Positions 22,400-36,728 are shown, counted from the first letter of the stretch. The stretch: 64,000 bases of DNA from Amblyomma americanum (GCF_052857255.1 NW_027526673.1:92958-156957), one strand, 5' to 3'. The notes: generated by a model from the sequence alone, not told the origin. Translations and numbers: made by a program.

Positions 22400-24225
22400 T
22401 ACGCGTCAAAACGTTTTCTTCTATAACTGCGCGAAAAGCATGTATTAGTGCTTAAAACATCGAAACAAGCGGTTTTAGACCGAAACGAGCTAAATCACAA
22501 CACATCGGTTTTACAAGTATCCACGTGATACGCGTCAAAACGTTTTCTCTTGTAACTGCGCGAAAAGCATGTATTCGTGCTTAATCCAACGGAACAAGCT
22601 GTTTTAGACCGAAACGAGGTAAATCACAACACATCGGTTTTACAAGTTTTCCTCTAATACGCGTCAAAACTTTTTCTCTTATAACTGCGCGAAAAGCATG
22701 TATTCGTGCTTAATACAACGAAACAAGCTGTTTTAGACCGAAACGAGCTAAATCACAACACATCAGTTTTACAAGTCTCCCTAATACGCGTCTAAACGTT
22801 TTCTTCTATAACTGCGCGAAAAGCATGTATTCGTGCTTAAAACATCGAAACAAGCGGTTTTAGACCGAAACGAGCTAAATCACAGCACATCGGTTTTACG
22901 TCTCTCTAATACGCGTCAAAATTTTTTCTTCTATAACTGCGCGAAAAGCATGTATTCGTGCTTAAAACAACGAAACAAGCTGTTTTAGACCGAAACGAGC
23001 TAAATCACAACACATCGGTTTTAAAAGTCTCTAATACGCGTCAAAACTTTTCCTTATAACTGCGCGAAAAGCATGTATTCGTGCTTAAAACAACGAAACA
23101 AGCTGTTTTATACCAAAACGAGCTATATCTGAACACATCGGTTTTACAAGTATCCACGTGATACGCGTCAAAACTTTTTCTCTTATAACTGCGCGAAAAG
23201 CATGTATTCGTGCTTAATCCAACGAAACAAGCTGTTTTAGACCGAAACGAGCTAAATCTGAACACATCGGTTTTACAAGTGTCCCTGTGACCCGCGTCAA
23301 CTTTTTCTCTTATAACAGCGCGAAAATCATGTATTCTTGCTTAACACAACGAAACAAGCTGTTTTAGACCGAAACGAGCTAAATCTGAACACATCGGTTT
23401 TAAAAGTGTCCCTGTGGCACGCGTCAAAACGTTTTCTCTTATAACAGCGCGAAAAGCATGTATTCTTGCTTAATACAACGAAACAAGCTGTTTTAGACCG
23501 AAACGAGCTAAATCACAACACATCGGTTTTACACGTTTTCCTCTGATACGCGTCAAAAATTTTTCTCTTATAACTGCGCGAAAAGCATGTATTCGTGCTT
23601 AATACAACGAAACAAGTTGTTTTAGACCGAAACGAGCTAAATCACAACACATCGGTTTTACAAGTCTCCCTAATACGCGTCAAAACGTTTTCTTCTCTAA
23701 CTGCGCGAAAAGCATGTATTCATGCTTAAAACAACGAAACAAGCTGTTTTAGACCGAGATGAGCTAAATCTGAACACATCGGTTTTACAAGTATCCACGT
23801 GATACGCGTCAACGTTTTCTCTTATAACTGCGCGAAAAGCATGTATTCGTGCTTAATACAACGAAACAAGCTGTTTTAGACCGAAACGAGCTAAATCTGA
23901 ACGCATAGGTTTTACAAGTGTCCCTGTGACACGCGTCAAAACTTTTTCTCTCATAACTGCGTGAAAAGCATGTATAATACAACGAAACAAGCTGTTTTAG
24001 ACCGAAACGAGCTAAATCTGAACACATCGGTTTTAAAAGCGTTCTTGTGAAACGCGTCAAAACTTTTTCTCTTATAACTGCGCGAAAAGATTGTATTCGT
24101 AATTAATCCAACGAAACAAGCTGTTTTAGACCGAAACGAGCTAAATCACAACATATTGGATTTACGAGTGTTCCTCTGATACGCGTCAAAACTTTTTCTC
24201 TTATAACTGCGCGAAAAGCATGTAT
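22400..24225. repeat. HOR block D, copy 1 (partner of 30175-32001)
   Basis: This block matches 30175-32001 at an offset of 7,775-7,776 bp. Both copies carry CGTAATTAATCC (about 24097 and 31873), where other arrays have CGTGATTAATCC. They also share GCGTCTAAACG, ATCACAGCACATCGG and GTGGCACGCG, which link them to HOR block B (14000-15250 and 16350-17550). Confidence 0.82.
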
Positions 24226-26138
24226 TCGTGCTTAAAACATCGAAACAAGCGGTTTTAGACCGAAACGAGCTAAATCACAACACATCGGTTTTACAAGTAT
24301 CCACGTGATACGCGTCAAAACGTTTTCTCTTATAACTGCGTGAAAAGCATGTATTCGTGCCTAATCCAACGGTACAAGCTGTTTTAGACCGAAACGAGGT
24401 AAATCACAACACATCGGTTTTACAAGTTTTCCTCTTATACGCGTCAAAACTTTTTCTCTTATAACTGCGCGAAAAGCATGTATTCGTGCTTAATACAACG
24501 AAACAAGCTGTTTTAGACCGAAACGAGCTAAATCACAACACATCGGTTTTACAAGTCTCCCCAATACGCGTCAAAACGTTTTCTTCTATAACTGCGCGAA
24601 AAGCATGTATTCGTGCTTAAAACATCGAAACAAGCGGTTTTAGACCGAAACGAGCTAAATCACAACACATCGGTTTTACAAGTATCCACGTGATACGCGT
24701 CAAAACGTTTTCTCTTATAACTGCGCGAAAAGCATGTATTCGTGCTTAATCCAACGGTACAAGCTGTTTTAGACCGAAACGAGGTAAATCACAACACATC
24801 GGTTTTACAAGTTTTCCTCTTATACGCGTCAAATCTTTTTCTCTTATAACTGCGCGAAAAGCATGTATTCGTGCTTAATACAACGAAACAAGCTGTTTTA
24901 GACCGAAACGAGCTAAATCACAACACATCGGTTTTACGTCTCCCTAATACGCGTCAAAACGTTTTCTTCTATAACTGCGCGAAAAGCATGTATTCGTGCT
25001 TAAAACATCGAAACAAGCGGTTTTAGACCGAAACGAGCTAAATCACAACACATCGGTTTTACGTCTCTCTAATACGCGTCAAAATTTTTTCTTCTATACC
25101 TGCGCGAAAAGCATGTATTCGTGCTTAAAACAACGAAACAAGCTGTTTTAGACCGAAACGAGCTAAATCACAACACATCGGTTTTACAAGTCTGTAATAC
25201 GCGTCAAAACTTTTCCTTATAACTGCGCGAAAAGCATGTATTCGTGCTTAAAACAACGAAACAAGCTGTTTTATACCAAACCGAGCTATATCTGAACACA
25301 TCGGTTTTACAAGTATCCACGTGATACGCGTCAAAACTTTTTCTCTTACAACTGCGCGAAAAGCATGTATTCTTGCTTAATCCAACGAAACAAGCTGTTT
25401 TAGACCGAAACGAGCTAAATCTGAACACATCGGTTTTACAAGTGTCCCTGTGACACGCGTCAAAACTTTTTCTCTTATAACAGCGCGAAAATCATGTATT
25501 CTTGCTTAACACATCGAAACAAGCTGTGTTAGACCGAAACGAGCTAAATCTGAACACATCGGTTTTAAAAGTGTCCCTGTGACACGCGTCAAAACGTTTT
25601 CTCTTATAACAGCGCGAAAAGCATGTATTCTTGCTTAATACAACGAAACAAGCTGTTTTAGACCGAAACGAGCTAAATCACAACACATCGGTTTTACAAG
25701 TATCCACGTGATACGCGTCAACGTTTTCTCTTATAACTGCGCGAAAAGCATGTATTCGTGCTTAATACAACGAAACAAGCTGTTTTAGACCGAAACGAGC
25801 TAAATCTGAACGCATAGGTTTTACAAGTGTCCCTGTGACACGCGTCAAAACTTTTTCTCTCATAACTGCGTGAAAAGCATGTATAATACAACGAAACAAG
25901 CTGTTTTAGACCGAAACGAGCTAAATCTGAACACATCGGTTTTAAAAGCGTTCTTGTGAAACGCGTCAAAACTTTTTCTCTTATAACTGCGCGAAAAGAT
26001 TGTATTCGTGATTAATCCAACGAAACAAGCTGTTTTAGACCGAAACGAGCTAAATCACAACATATTGGATTTACGAGTGTTCCTCTGATACGCGTCAAAA
26101 CTTTTTCTCTTATAACTGCGCGAAAAGCATGTATTCGT
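24224..26138. repeat. HOR block C, copy 2 (~1.9 kb, 15 monomers)
   Basis: This block is a copy of 20150 onward and also matches the following sequence at an offset of 1,909-1,915 bp (25204/27119). It therefore forms a tandem pair with 26139-27600. The small offset change comes from a few short indels. Confidence 0.85.
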
Positions 26139-27605
26139 GCTTAAAACGTCGAAACAAGCGGTTTTAGACCGAAACGAGCTAAATCACAACACATCGGTTT
26201 TACAAGTATCCACGTGATACGCGTCAAAACGTTTTCTCTTATAACTGCGCGAAAAGCATGTATTCGTGCCTAATCCAACGGTACAAGCTGTTTTAGACCG
26301 AAACGAGGTAAATCACAACACATCGGTTTTACAAGTTTTCCTCTTATACGCGTCAAAACTTTTTCTCTTATAACTGCGCGAAAAGCATGTATTCGTGCTT
26401 AATACAACGAAACAAGCTGTTTTAGACCGAAACGAGCTAAATCACAACACATCGGTTTTACAAGTCTCCCTAATACGCGTCAAAACGTTTTCTTCTATAA
26501 CTGCGCGAAAAGCATGTATTCGTGCTTAAAACATCGAAACAAGCGGTTTTAGACCGAAACGAGCTAAATCACAACACATCGGTTTTACAAGTATCCACGT
26601 GATACGCGTCAAAACGTTTTCTCTTATAACTGCGCGAAAAGCATGTATTCGTGCTTAATCCAACGGTACAAGCTGTTTTAGACCGAAACGAGGTAAATCA
26701 CAACACATCGGTTTTACAAGTTTTCCTCTTATACGCGTCAAATCTTTTTCTCTTATAACTGCGCGAAAAGCATGTATTCGTGCTTAATACAACGAAACAA
26801 GCTGTTTTAGACCGAAACGAGCTAAATCACAACACATCGGTTTTACGTCTCCCTAATACGCGTCAAAACGTTTTCTTCTATAACTGCGCGAAAAGCATGT
26901 ATTCGTGCTTAAAACATCGAAACAAGCGGTTTTAGACCGAAACGAGCTAAATCACAACACATCGGTTTTACGTCTCTCTAATACGCGTCAAAATTTTTTC
27001 TTCTATACCTGCGCGAAAAGCATGTATTCGTGCTTAAAACAACGAAACAAGCTGTTTTAGACCGAAACGAGCTAAATCACAACACATCGGTTTTACAAGT
27101 CTCTAATACGCGTCAAAACTATTCCTTATAACTGCGCGAAAAGCATGTATTCGTGCTTAAAACAACGAAACAAGCTGTTTTATACCAAACCGAGCTATAT
27201 CTGAACACATCGGTTTTACAAGTATCCACGTGATACGCGTCAAAACTTTTTCTCTTACAACTGCGCGAAAAGCATGTATTCTTGCTTAATCCAACGAAAC
27301 AAGCTGTTTTAGACCGAAACGAGCTAAATCTGAACACATCGGTTTTACAAGTGTCCCTGTGACACGCGTCAAAACTTTTTCTCTTATAACAGCGCGAAAA
27401 TCATGTATTCTTGCTTAACACATCGAAACAAGCTGTGTTAGACCGAAACGAGCTAAATCTGAACACATCGGTTTTAAAAGTGTCCCTGTGACACGCGTCA
27501 AAACGTTTTCTCTTATAACAGCGCAAAAAGCATGTATTCTTGCTTAATACAACGAAACAAGCTGTTTTAGACCGAAACGAGCTAAATCACAACACATCGG
27601 TTTTA
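26139..27605. repeat. HOR block C, copy 3 (shortened)
   Basis: This block follows copy 2 at an offset of about 1,909-1,915 bp until about 27605. There the partner has GTATCCACGTGATACG and this copy has GTTTTCCTCTTATACG. Its latter part lies inside the 1,658-bp tandem unit. Confidence 0.8.
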
Positions 27606-28267
27606 CAAGTTTTCCTCTTATACGCGTCAAATCTTTTTTCTCTTATAACTGCGCGAAAAGCATGTATTCGTGCTTAATACAACGAAACAAGCTGTTTTAG
27701 ACCGAAACGAGCTAAATCACAACACATCGGTTTTACAAGTCTCTAATACGCGTCAAAACTTTTCCTTATAACTGCGCGAAAAGCATGTATTCTTGCCTAA
27801 AACAACGAAACAAGCTGTTTTATACCAAAACGAGCTATATCTGAACACATCGGTTTTACAAGTATCCACGTGATACGCGTCAAAACTTTTTCTCTTATAA
27901 CTGCGCGAAAAGCATGTATTCGTGCTTAATCCAACGAAACAAGCTGTTTTAGACCGAAACGAGCTAAATCTGAACACATCGGTTTTACAAGTGTCCCTGT
28001 GACACGCGTCAAAACTTTTTCTCTTATAACAGCGCGAAAATCATGTATTCTTGCTTAACACATCGAAACAAGCTGTTTTAGGCCGAAACGAGCTAAATCT
28101 GAACACATCGGTTTTAAAAGTGTCCCTTTGACACGCGTCAAAACGTTTTCACTTATAACAGCGCGAAAAGCATGTATTCTTGCTTAATACAACGAAACAA
28201 GCTGTTTTAGACCGAAACGAGCTAAATCACAACACATCGGTTTTACAAGTTTTCCTCTGATACGCGT
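26610..28267. repeat. 1,658-bp tandem HOR, copy 1 (13 monomers)
   Basis: This block repeats immediately at an offset of 1,658 bp. Rare variants occur in both copies at matching positions: CAAAACTATTCC (about 27113 and 28771), GCGCAAAAAGCATG (about 27522 and 29180), TTTTAGGCCGAAACG (about 28076 and 29734) and TTTTCACTTATAACAGCG (about 28146 and 29804). I saw almost no differences between the copies. Edges are uncertain by about 30 bases because they lie in conserved boxes. Confidence 0.92.
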
Positions 28268-29925
28268 CAAAACTTTTTCTCTTATAACTGCGCGAAAAGC
28301 ATGTATTCGTGCTTAATCCAACGGTACAAGCTGTTTTAGACCGAAACGAGGTAAATCACAACACATCGGTTTTACAAGTTTTCCTCTTATACGCGTCAAA
28401 TCTTTTTCTCTTATAACTGCGCGAAAAGCATGTATTCGTGCTTAATACAACGAAACAAGCTGTTTTAGACCGAAACGAGCTAAATCACAACACATCGGTT
28501 TTACGTCTCCCTAATACGCGTCAAAACGTTTTCTTCTATAACTGCGCGAAAAGCATGTATTCGTGCTTAAAACATCGAAACAAGCGGTTTTAGACCGAAA
28601 CGAGCTAAATCACAACACATCGGTTTTACGTCTCTCTAATACGCGTCAAAATTTTTTCTTCTATACCTGCGCGAAAAGCATGTATTCGTGCTTAAAACAA
28701 CGAAACAAGCTGTTTTAGACCGAAACGAGCTAAATCACAACACATCGGTTTTACAAGTCTCTAATACGCGTCAAAACTATTCCTTATAACTGCGCGAAAA
28801 GCATGTATTCGTGCTTAAAACAACGAAACAAGCTGTTTTATACCAAACCGAGCTATATCTGAACACATCGGTTTTACAAGTATCCACGTGATACGCGTCA
28901 AAACTTTTTCTCTTACAACTGCGCGAAAAGCATGTATTCTTGCTTAATCCAACGAAACAAGCTGTTTTAGACCGAAACGAGCTAAATCTGAACACATCGG
29001 TTTTACAAGTGTCCCTGTGACACGCGTCAAAACTTTTTCTCTTATAACAGCGCGAAAATCATGTATTCTTGCTTAACACATCGAAACAAGCTGTGTTAGA
29101 CCGAAACGAGCTAAATCTGAACACATCGGTTTTAAAAGTGTCCCTGTGACACGCGTCAAAACGTTTTCTCTTATAACAGCGCAAAAAGCATGTATTCTTG
29201 CTTAATACAACGAAACAAGCTGTTTTAGACCGAAACGAGCTAAATCACAACACATCGGTTTTACAAGTTTTCCTCTTATACGCGTCAAATCTTTTTTCTC
29301 TTATAACTGCGCGAAAAGCATGTATTCGTGCTTAATACAACGAAACAAGCTGTTTTAGACCGAAACGAGCTAAATCACAACACATCGGTTTTACAAGTCT
29401 CTAATACGCGTCAAAACTTTTCCTTATAACTGCGCGAAAAGCATGTATTCTTGCCTAAAACAACGAAACAAGCTGTTTTATACCAAAACGAGCTATATCT
29501 GAACACATCGGTTTTACAAGTATCCACGTGATACGCGTCAAAACTTTTTCTCTTATAACTGCGCGAAAAGCATGTATTCGTGCTTAATCCAACGAAACAA
29601 GCTGTTTTAGACCGAAACGAGCTAAATCTGAACACATCGGTTTTACAAGTGTCCCTGTGACACGCGTCAAAACTTTTTCTCTTATAACAGCGCGAAAATC
29701 ATGTATTCTTGCTTAACACATCGAAACAAGCTGTTTTAGGCCGAAACGAGCTAAATCTGAACACATCGGTTTTAAAAGTGTCCCTTTGACACGCGTCAAA
29801 ACGTTTTCACTTATAACAGCGCGAAAAGCATGTATTCTTGCTTAATACAACGAAACAAGCTGTTTTAGACCGAAACGAGCTAAATCACAACACATCGGTT
29901 TTACAAGTTTTCCTCTGATACGCGT
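28268..29925. repeat. 1,658-bp tandem HOR, copy 2
   Basis: This is the adjacent near-identical copy of 26610-28267. At its end the sequence turns into a monomer with GAAAAGCACGTATTCG, the marker of HOR block B. Confidence 0.92.
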
Positions 29926-30174
29926 CAAAACTTTTTCTCTTATAACTGCGCGAAAAGCACGTATTCGTGCTTAATCCAACGAAACAAGCTGTTTTAGACC
30001 GAAACGAGGTAAATCACAACACATCGGTTTTACAAGTTTTCCTCTGATACGCGTCAAAACTTTTTCTCTTATAACTGCGCGAAAAGCATGTATTCGTGCT
30101 TAATACAACGAAACAAGCTGTTTTAGACCGAAACGAGCTAAATCACAAAACATCGGTTTTACAAGTCTCCCTAA

Positions 30175-32001
30175 TACGCGTCAAAACGTTTTCTTCTATA
30201 ACTGCGCGAAAAGCATGTATTAGTGCTTAAAACATCGAAACAAGCGGTTTTAGACCGAAACGAGCTAAATCACAACACATCGGTTTTACAAGTATCCACG
30301 TGATACGCGTCAAAACGTTTTCTCTTATAACTGCGCGAAAAGCATGTATTCGTGCTTAATCCAACGGAACAAGCTGTTTTAGACCGAAACGAGGTAAATC
30401 ACAACACATCGGTTTTACAAGTTTTCCTCTAATACGCGTCAAAACTTTTTCTCTTATAACTGCGCGAAAAGCATGTATTCGTGCTTAATACAACGAAACA
30501 AGCTGTTTTAGACCGAAACGAGCTAAATCACAACACATCGGTTTTACAAGTCTCCCTAATACGCGTCTAAACGTTTTCTTCTATAACTGCGCGAAAAGCA
30601 TGTATTCGTGCTTAAAACATCGAAACAAGCGGTTTTAGACCGAAACGAGCTAAATCACAGCACATCGGTTTTACGTCTCTCTAATACGCGTCAAAATTTT
30701 TTTCTTCTATAACTGCGCGAAAAGCATGTATTCGTGCTTAAAACAACGAAACAAGCTGTTTTAGACCGAAACGAGCTAAATCACAACACATCGGTTTTAA
30801 AAGTCTCTAATACGCGTCAAAACTTTTCCTTATAACTGCGCGAAAAGCATGTATTCGTGCTTAAAACAACGAAACAAGCTGTTTTATACCAAAACGAGCT
30901 ATATCTGAACACATCGGTTTTACAAGTATCCACGTGATACGCGTCAAAACTTTTTCTCTTATAACTGCGCGAAAAGCATGTATTCGTGCTTAATCCAACG
31001 AAACAAGCTGTTTTAGACCGAAACGAGCTAAATCTGAACACATCGGTTTTACAAGTGTCCCTGTGACCCGCGTCAACTTTTTCTCTTATAACAGCGCGAA
31101 AATCATGTATTCTTGCTTAACACAACGAAACAAGCTGTTTTAGACCGAAACGAGCTAAATCTGAACACATCGGTTTTAAAAGTGTCCCTGTGGCACGCGT
31201 CAAAACGTTTTCTCTTATAACAGCGCGAAAAGCATGTATTCTTGCTTAATACAACGAAACAAGCTGTTTTAGACCGAAACGAGCTAAATCACAACACATC
31301 GGTTTTACAAGTTTTCCTCTGATACGCGTCAAAAATTTTTCTCTTATAACTGCGCGAAAAGCATGTATTCGTGCTTAATACAACGAAACAAGTTGTTTTA
31401 GACCGAAACGAGCTAAATCACAACACATCGGTTTTACAAGTCTCCCTAATACGCGTCAAAACGTTTTCTTCTATAACTGCGCGAAAAGCATGTATTCATG
31501 CTTAAAACAACGAAACAAGCTGTTTTAGACCGAGATGAGCTAAATCTGAACACATCGGTTTTACAAGTATCCACGTGATACGCGTCAACGTTTTCTCTTA
31601 TAACTGCGCGAAAAGCATGTATTCGTGCTTAATACAACGAAACAAGCTGTTTTAGACCGAAACGAGCTAAATCTGAACGCATAGGTTTTACAAGTGTCCC
31701 TGTGACACGCGTCAAAACTTTTTCTCTCATAACTGCGTGAAAAGCATGTATAATACAACGAAACAAGCTGTTTTAGACCGAAACGAGCTAAATCTGAACA
31801 CATCGGTTTTAAAAGCGTTCTTGTGAAACGCGTCAAAACTTTTTCTCTTATAACTGCGCGAAAAGATTGTATTCGTAATTAATCCAACGAAACAAGCTGT
31901 TTTAGACCGAAACGAGCTAAATCACAACATATTGGATTTACGAGTGTTCCTCTGATACGCGTCAAAACTTTTTCTCTTATAACTGCGCGAAAAGCATGTA
32001 T
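30175..32001. repeat. HOR block D, copy 2
   Basis: This block repeats 22400-24225. It differs by one extra T in a T-run near 30691 and by scattered substitutions. The blocks between the two copies (C and the 1,658-bp pair) must have been inserted or expanded after the copies separated, or block D was copied over a distance. Confidence 0.82.
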
Positions 32002-33477
32002 TCGTGCTTAATACAACGAAACAAGCTGTTTTAGACCGAAACGAGCTAAATCACAACACATCGGTTTTACAAGTCTCCCCAATACGCGTCAAAACGTTTT
32101 CTTCTATAACTGCGCGAAAAGCATGTATTCGTGCTTAAAACATCGAAACAAGCGGTTTTAGACCGAAACGAGCTAAATCACAACACATCGTTTTTACAAG
32201 TATCCACGTGATACGCGTCAAAACGTTTTCTCTTATAACTGCGCGAAAAGCATGTATTCGTGCTTAATCCAACGGTACAAGCTGTTTTAGACCGAAACGA
32301 GGTAAATCACAACACATCGGTTTTACAAGTTTTCCTCTTATACGCGTCAAATCTTTTTCTCTTATAACTGCGCGAAAAGCATGTATTCGTGCTTAATACA
32401 AAGAAACAAGCTGTTTTAGACCGAAACGAGCTAAATCACAACACATCGGTTTTACGTCTCCCTAATACGCGTCAAAACGTTTTCTTCTATAACTGCGCGA
32501 AAAGCATGTATTCGTGCTTAAAACATCGAAACAAGCGGTTTTAGACCGAAACGAGCTAAATCACAACACATCGGTTTTACGTCTCTCTAATACGCGTCAA
32601 AATTTTTTCTTCTATACCTGCGCGAAAAGCATGTATTCGTGCTTAAAACAACGAAACAAGCTGTTTTAGACCGAAACGAGCTAAATCACAACACATCGGT
32701 TTTACAAGTCTCTAATACGCGTCAAAACTTTTCCTTATAACTGCGCGAAAAGCATGTATTCGTGCTTAAAACAACGAAACAAGCTGTTTTATACCAAACC
32801 GAGCTATATCTGAACACATCGGTTTTACAAGTATCCACGTGATACGCGTCAGAACTTTTTCTCTTACAACTGCGCGAAAAGCATGTATTCTTGCTTAATC
32901 CAACGAAACAAGCTGTTTTAGACCGAAACGAGCTAAATCTGAACACATCGGTTTTACAAGTGTCCCTGTGACACGCGTCAAAACTTTTTCTCTTATAACA
33001 GCGCGAAAATCATGTATTCTTGCTTAACACATCGAAACAAGCTGTGTTAGACCGAAACGAGCTAAATCTGAACACATCGGTTTTAAAAGTGTCCCTGTGA
33101 CACGCGTCAAAACGTTTTCTCTTATAACAGCGCGAAAAGCATGTATTCTTGCTTAATACAACGAAACAAGCTGTTTTAGACCGAAACGAGCTAAATCACA
33201 ACACATCGGTTTTACAAGTATCCACGTGATACGCGTCAACGTTTTCTCTTATAACTGCGCGAAAAGCATGTATTCGTGCTTAATACAACGAAACAAGCTG
33301 TTTTAGACCGAAACGAGCTAAATCTGAACGCATAGGTTTTACAAGTGTCCCTGTGACACGCGTCAAAACTTTTTCTCTCATAACTGCGTGAAAAGCATGT
33401 ATAATACAACGAAACAAGCTGTTTTAGACCGAAACGAGCTAAATCTGAACACATCGGTTTTAAAAGCGTTCTTGTGA
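31956..33477. repeat. 1,522-bp tandem HOR, copy 1 (12 monomers)
   Basis: This block matches the following sequence at an offset of 1,522 bp (32722/34244), with shared TATACCTGCGCG, CAAACCGAGCTATAT and CTTACAACTGCGCG variants. It is itself a shortened relative of HOR block C. Confidence 0.82.
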
Positions 33478-34640
33478 AACGCGTCAAAACTTTTTCTCTT
33501 ATAACTGCGCGAAAAGCATGTATTCGTGCTTAATACAACGAAACAAGCTGTTTTAGACCGAAACGAGCTAAATCACAACACATCGGTTTTACAAGTCTCC
33601 CTAATACGCGTCAAAACGTTTTCTTCTATAACTGCGCGAAAAGCATGTATTCGTGCTTAAAACATCGAAACAAGCGGTTTTAGACCGAAACGAGCTAAAT
33701 CACAACACATCGGTTTTACAAGTATCCACGTGATACGCGTCAAAACGTTTTCTCTTATAACTGCGCGAAAAGCATGTATTCGTGCTTAATCCAACGGTAC
33801 AAGCTGTTTTAGACCGAAACGAGGTAAATCACAACACATCGGTTTTACAAGTTTTCCTCTTATACGCGTCAAATCTTTTTCTCTTATAACTGCGCGAAAA
33901 GCATGTATTCGTGCTTAATACAACGAAACAAGCTGTTTTAGACCGAAACGAGCTAAATCACAACACATCGGTTTTACGTCTCCCTAATACGCGTCAAAAC
34001 GTTTTCTTCTATAACTGCGCGAAAAGCATGTATTCGTGCTTAAAACATCGAAACAAGCGGTTTTAGACCGAAACGAGCTAAATCACAACACATCGGTTTT
34101 ACGTCTCTCTAATACGCGTCAAAATTTTTTCTTCTATACCTGCGCGAAAAGCATGTATTCGTGCTTAAAACAACGAAACAAGCTGTTTTAGACCGAAACG
34201 AGCTAAATCACAACACATCGGTTTTACAAGTCTCTAATACGCGTCAAAACATTTCCTTATAACTGCGCGAAAAGCATGTATTCGTGCTTAAAACAACGAA
34301 ACAAGCTGTTTTATACCAAACCGAGCTATATCTGAACACATCGGTTTTACAAGTATCCACGTGATACGCGTCAAAACTTTTTCTCTTACAACTGCGCGAA
34401 AAGCATGTATTCTTGCTTAATCCAACGAAACAAGCTGTTTTAGACCGAAACGAGCTAAATCTGAACACATCGGTTTTACAAGTGTCCCTGTGACACGCGT
34501 CAAAACTTTTTCTCTTATATCAGCGCGAAAATCATGTATTCTTGCTTAACACATCGAAACAAGCTGTGTTAGACCGAAACGAGCTAAATCTGAACACATC
34601 GGTTTTAAAAGTGTCCCTGTGACACGCGTCAAAACGTTTT
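33478..34640. repeat. 1,522-bp tandem HOR, copy 2 (incomplete)
   Basis: This copy follows 31956 onward until about 34640, where the partner continues with an ATAACAGCGCG monomer and this copy switches to ATAACTGCGCG. The last few hundred bases of the unit are therefore not repeated. Confidence 0.78.
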
Positions 34641-36728
34641 CTTTTATAACTGCGCGAAAAGCATGTATTCGTGCTTAATACAACGAAACAAGCTGTTTTA
34701 GACCGAAACGAGCTAAATCACAACACATCGGTTTTACGTTTTCCTCTGATACGCGTCAAAACTTTTTCTCTTATAACTGCGCGAAAAGCATGTATTCGTG
34801 CTTAATACAACGAAACAAGCTGTTTTAGACCGAAACGAGCTAAATCACAACACATCGGTTTTACAAGTCTCCCTAATACGCGTTAAAACGTTTTCTTCTA
34901 TAACTGCGCGAAAAGCATGTATTCGTGCTTAATACAACGAAACAAGCTGTTTTAGACCGAAACGAGCTAAATCTGAACGCATACGTTTTACAACTGTCCC
35001 TGTGACACGCGTCAAAACTTTTTCTCTCATAACTGCGTGAAAAGCATGTATAATACAACGAAACAAGCTGTTTTAGACCGAAACGAGCTAAATCTGAACA
35101 CATCTGTTTTAAAAGCGTCCTTGTGAAACGCGTCAAAACTTTTTCTCTTATAACTACGCGAAAAGATTGTATTCGTGATTAATCCAACGAAACAAGCTGT
35201 TTTAGACCGAAACGAGCTAAATCACAACATATTGGATTTACGCGTGTTCCTCTGATACGCGTCAAAACTTTTTCTTTTATAACTGCGCGAAAAGCATGTA
35301 TTCGTGCTTAATACAACGAAACAAGCTGTTTTAGACCGAATCGAGCTAAATCACAACACATCGGTTTTACGTTTTCCTCTGATACGCGTCAAAACTTTTT
35401 CTCTTATAACTGCGCGAAAAGCATGTATTCGTGCTTAATACAACGAAACAAGCTGTTTTAGACCAAAACGAGCTAGATCTGAACATATCGGTTTTACAAG
35501 TGTGCATGTGATACGCGTCAAAAAGTTTTCTCTTATAACTGCGCAAAAAGCATGTATTCGTGCTTAATACAACGAAACAAGCTGTTTTAGACCGAAACGA
35601 GCTAAATCACAACACATTGGTTTTACAAGTTTTCCTCTGACGCGTCAAAACTTTTTCTCTTATAACTTCGCGAAAAGCATGTATTCGTGCTAAATACAAC
35701 GAAGCAAGCTGTTTTAGACCAAAACGAGCTAGATCTGAACATATCGGTTTTACAAGTGTGCATGTGATAGGCGTCAAAACGTTTTCTCTTATAACTGCGC
35801 AAAAAGCATGTATTCGTGCTTAATACAACGAAACAAGCTGTTTTGGACTGAAACGAGCTAAATCACAACACATCGGTTTTACAAGTCTCTCTAATAGGCG
35901 TCAAAACTTTTTCTTCTATAACTGCGCGAAAAGCATGTATTCGTGCTTAAAACAACGAAACAAGCTGTTTTAGACCGAAACGAGCTAAATCACAACACAT
36001 CGGTTTTACGTCTCTAATACGCGTCAAAACATTTCCTTCTATAACTGCGCGAAAAGCATGTATTCGTGCTTAAAACAACGAAACAAGCTGTTTTATACCA
36101 AAACGAGCTATATCTGAACACATCGGTTTTACAAGTATCCACGTGATACGCGTCAAACGTTTTTCTCTTAAAACTGCGCGAAAAGCATGTATTGGTGCCT
36201 AATGCAACGAAACAAGCTGTTTTAGACCGAAACGAGGTAAATCACAACACATCGGTTTTACAAGTTTTCCTCTGATACGCGTCAAAACTTTTTCTCTTAT
36301 AACTTCGCGAAAAGCATGTATTCGTGCTTAATACAACGAAACAAGCTGTTTTAGACCGAAACGAGCTAAATCACAACACATCGGTTTTACAAGTCTCCCT
36401 AATACGCGTCAAAACGTTTTCTTCTATAACTGCGCGAAAAGCATGTATTCGTGCTTAAAACATCGAAACAAGCGGTTTTAGACCGAAACGAGCTAAATCA
36501 CAACACATCGGTTTTACGTCTCTCTAATACGCGTCAAAACTTTTTCTTCTATAACTGCGCGAAAAGCATGTATTCTTGCTTAAAACAACGAAACAAGCTG
36601 TTTTAGACCGAAACGAGCTAAATCACAACACATCGGTTTTACAAGTCTCTAATACGCGTCAAAACTTTTTCTTATAACTGCGCGAAAAGCATGTATTCGT
36701 GCTTAAAACAACGAAACAAGCTGTTTTA

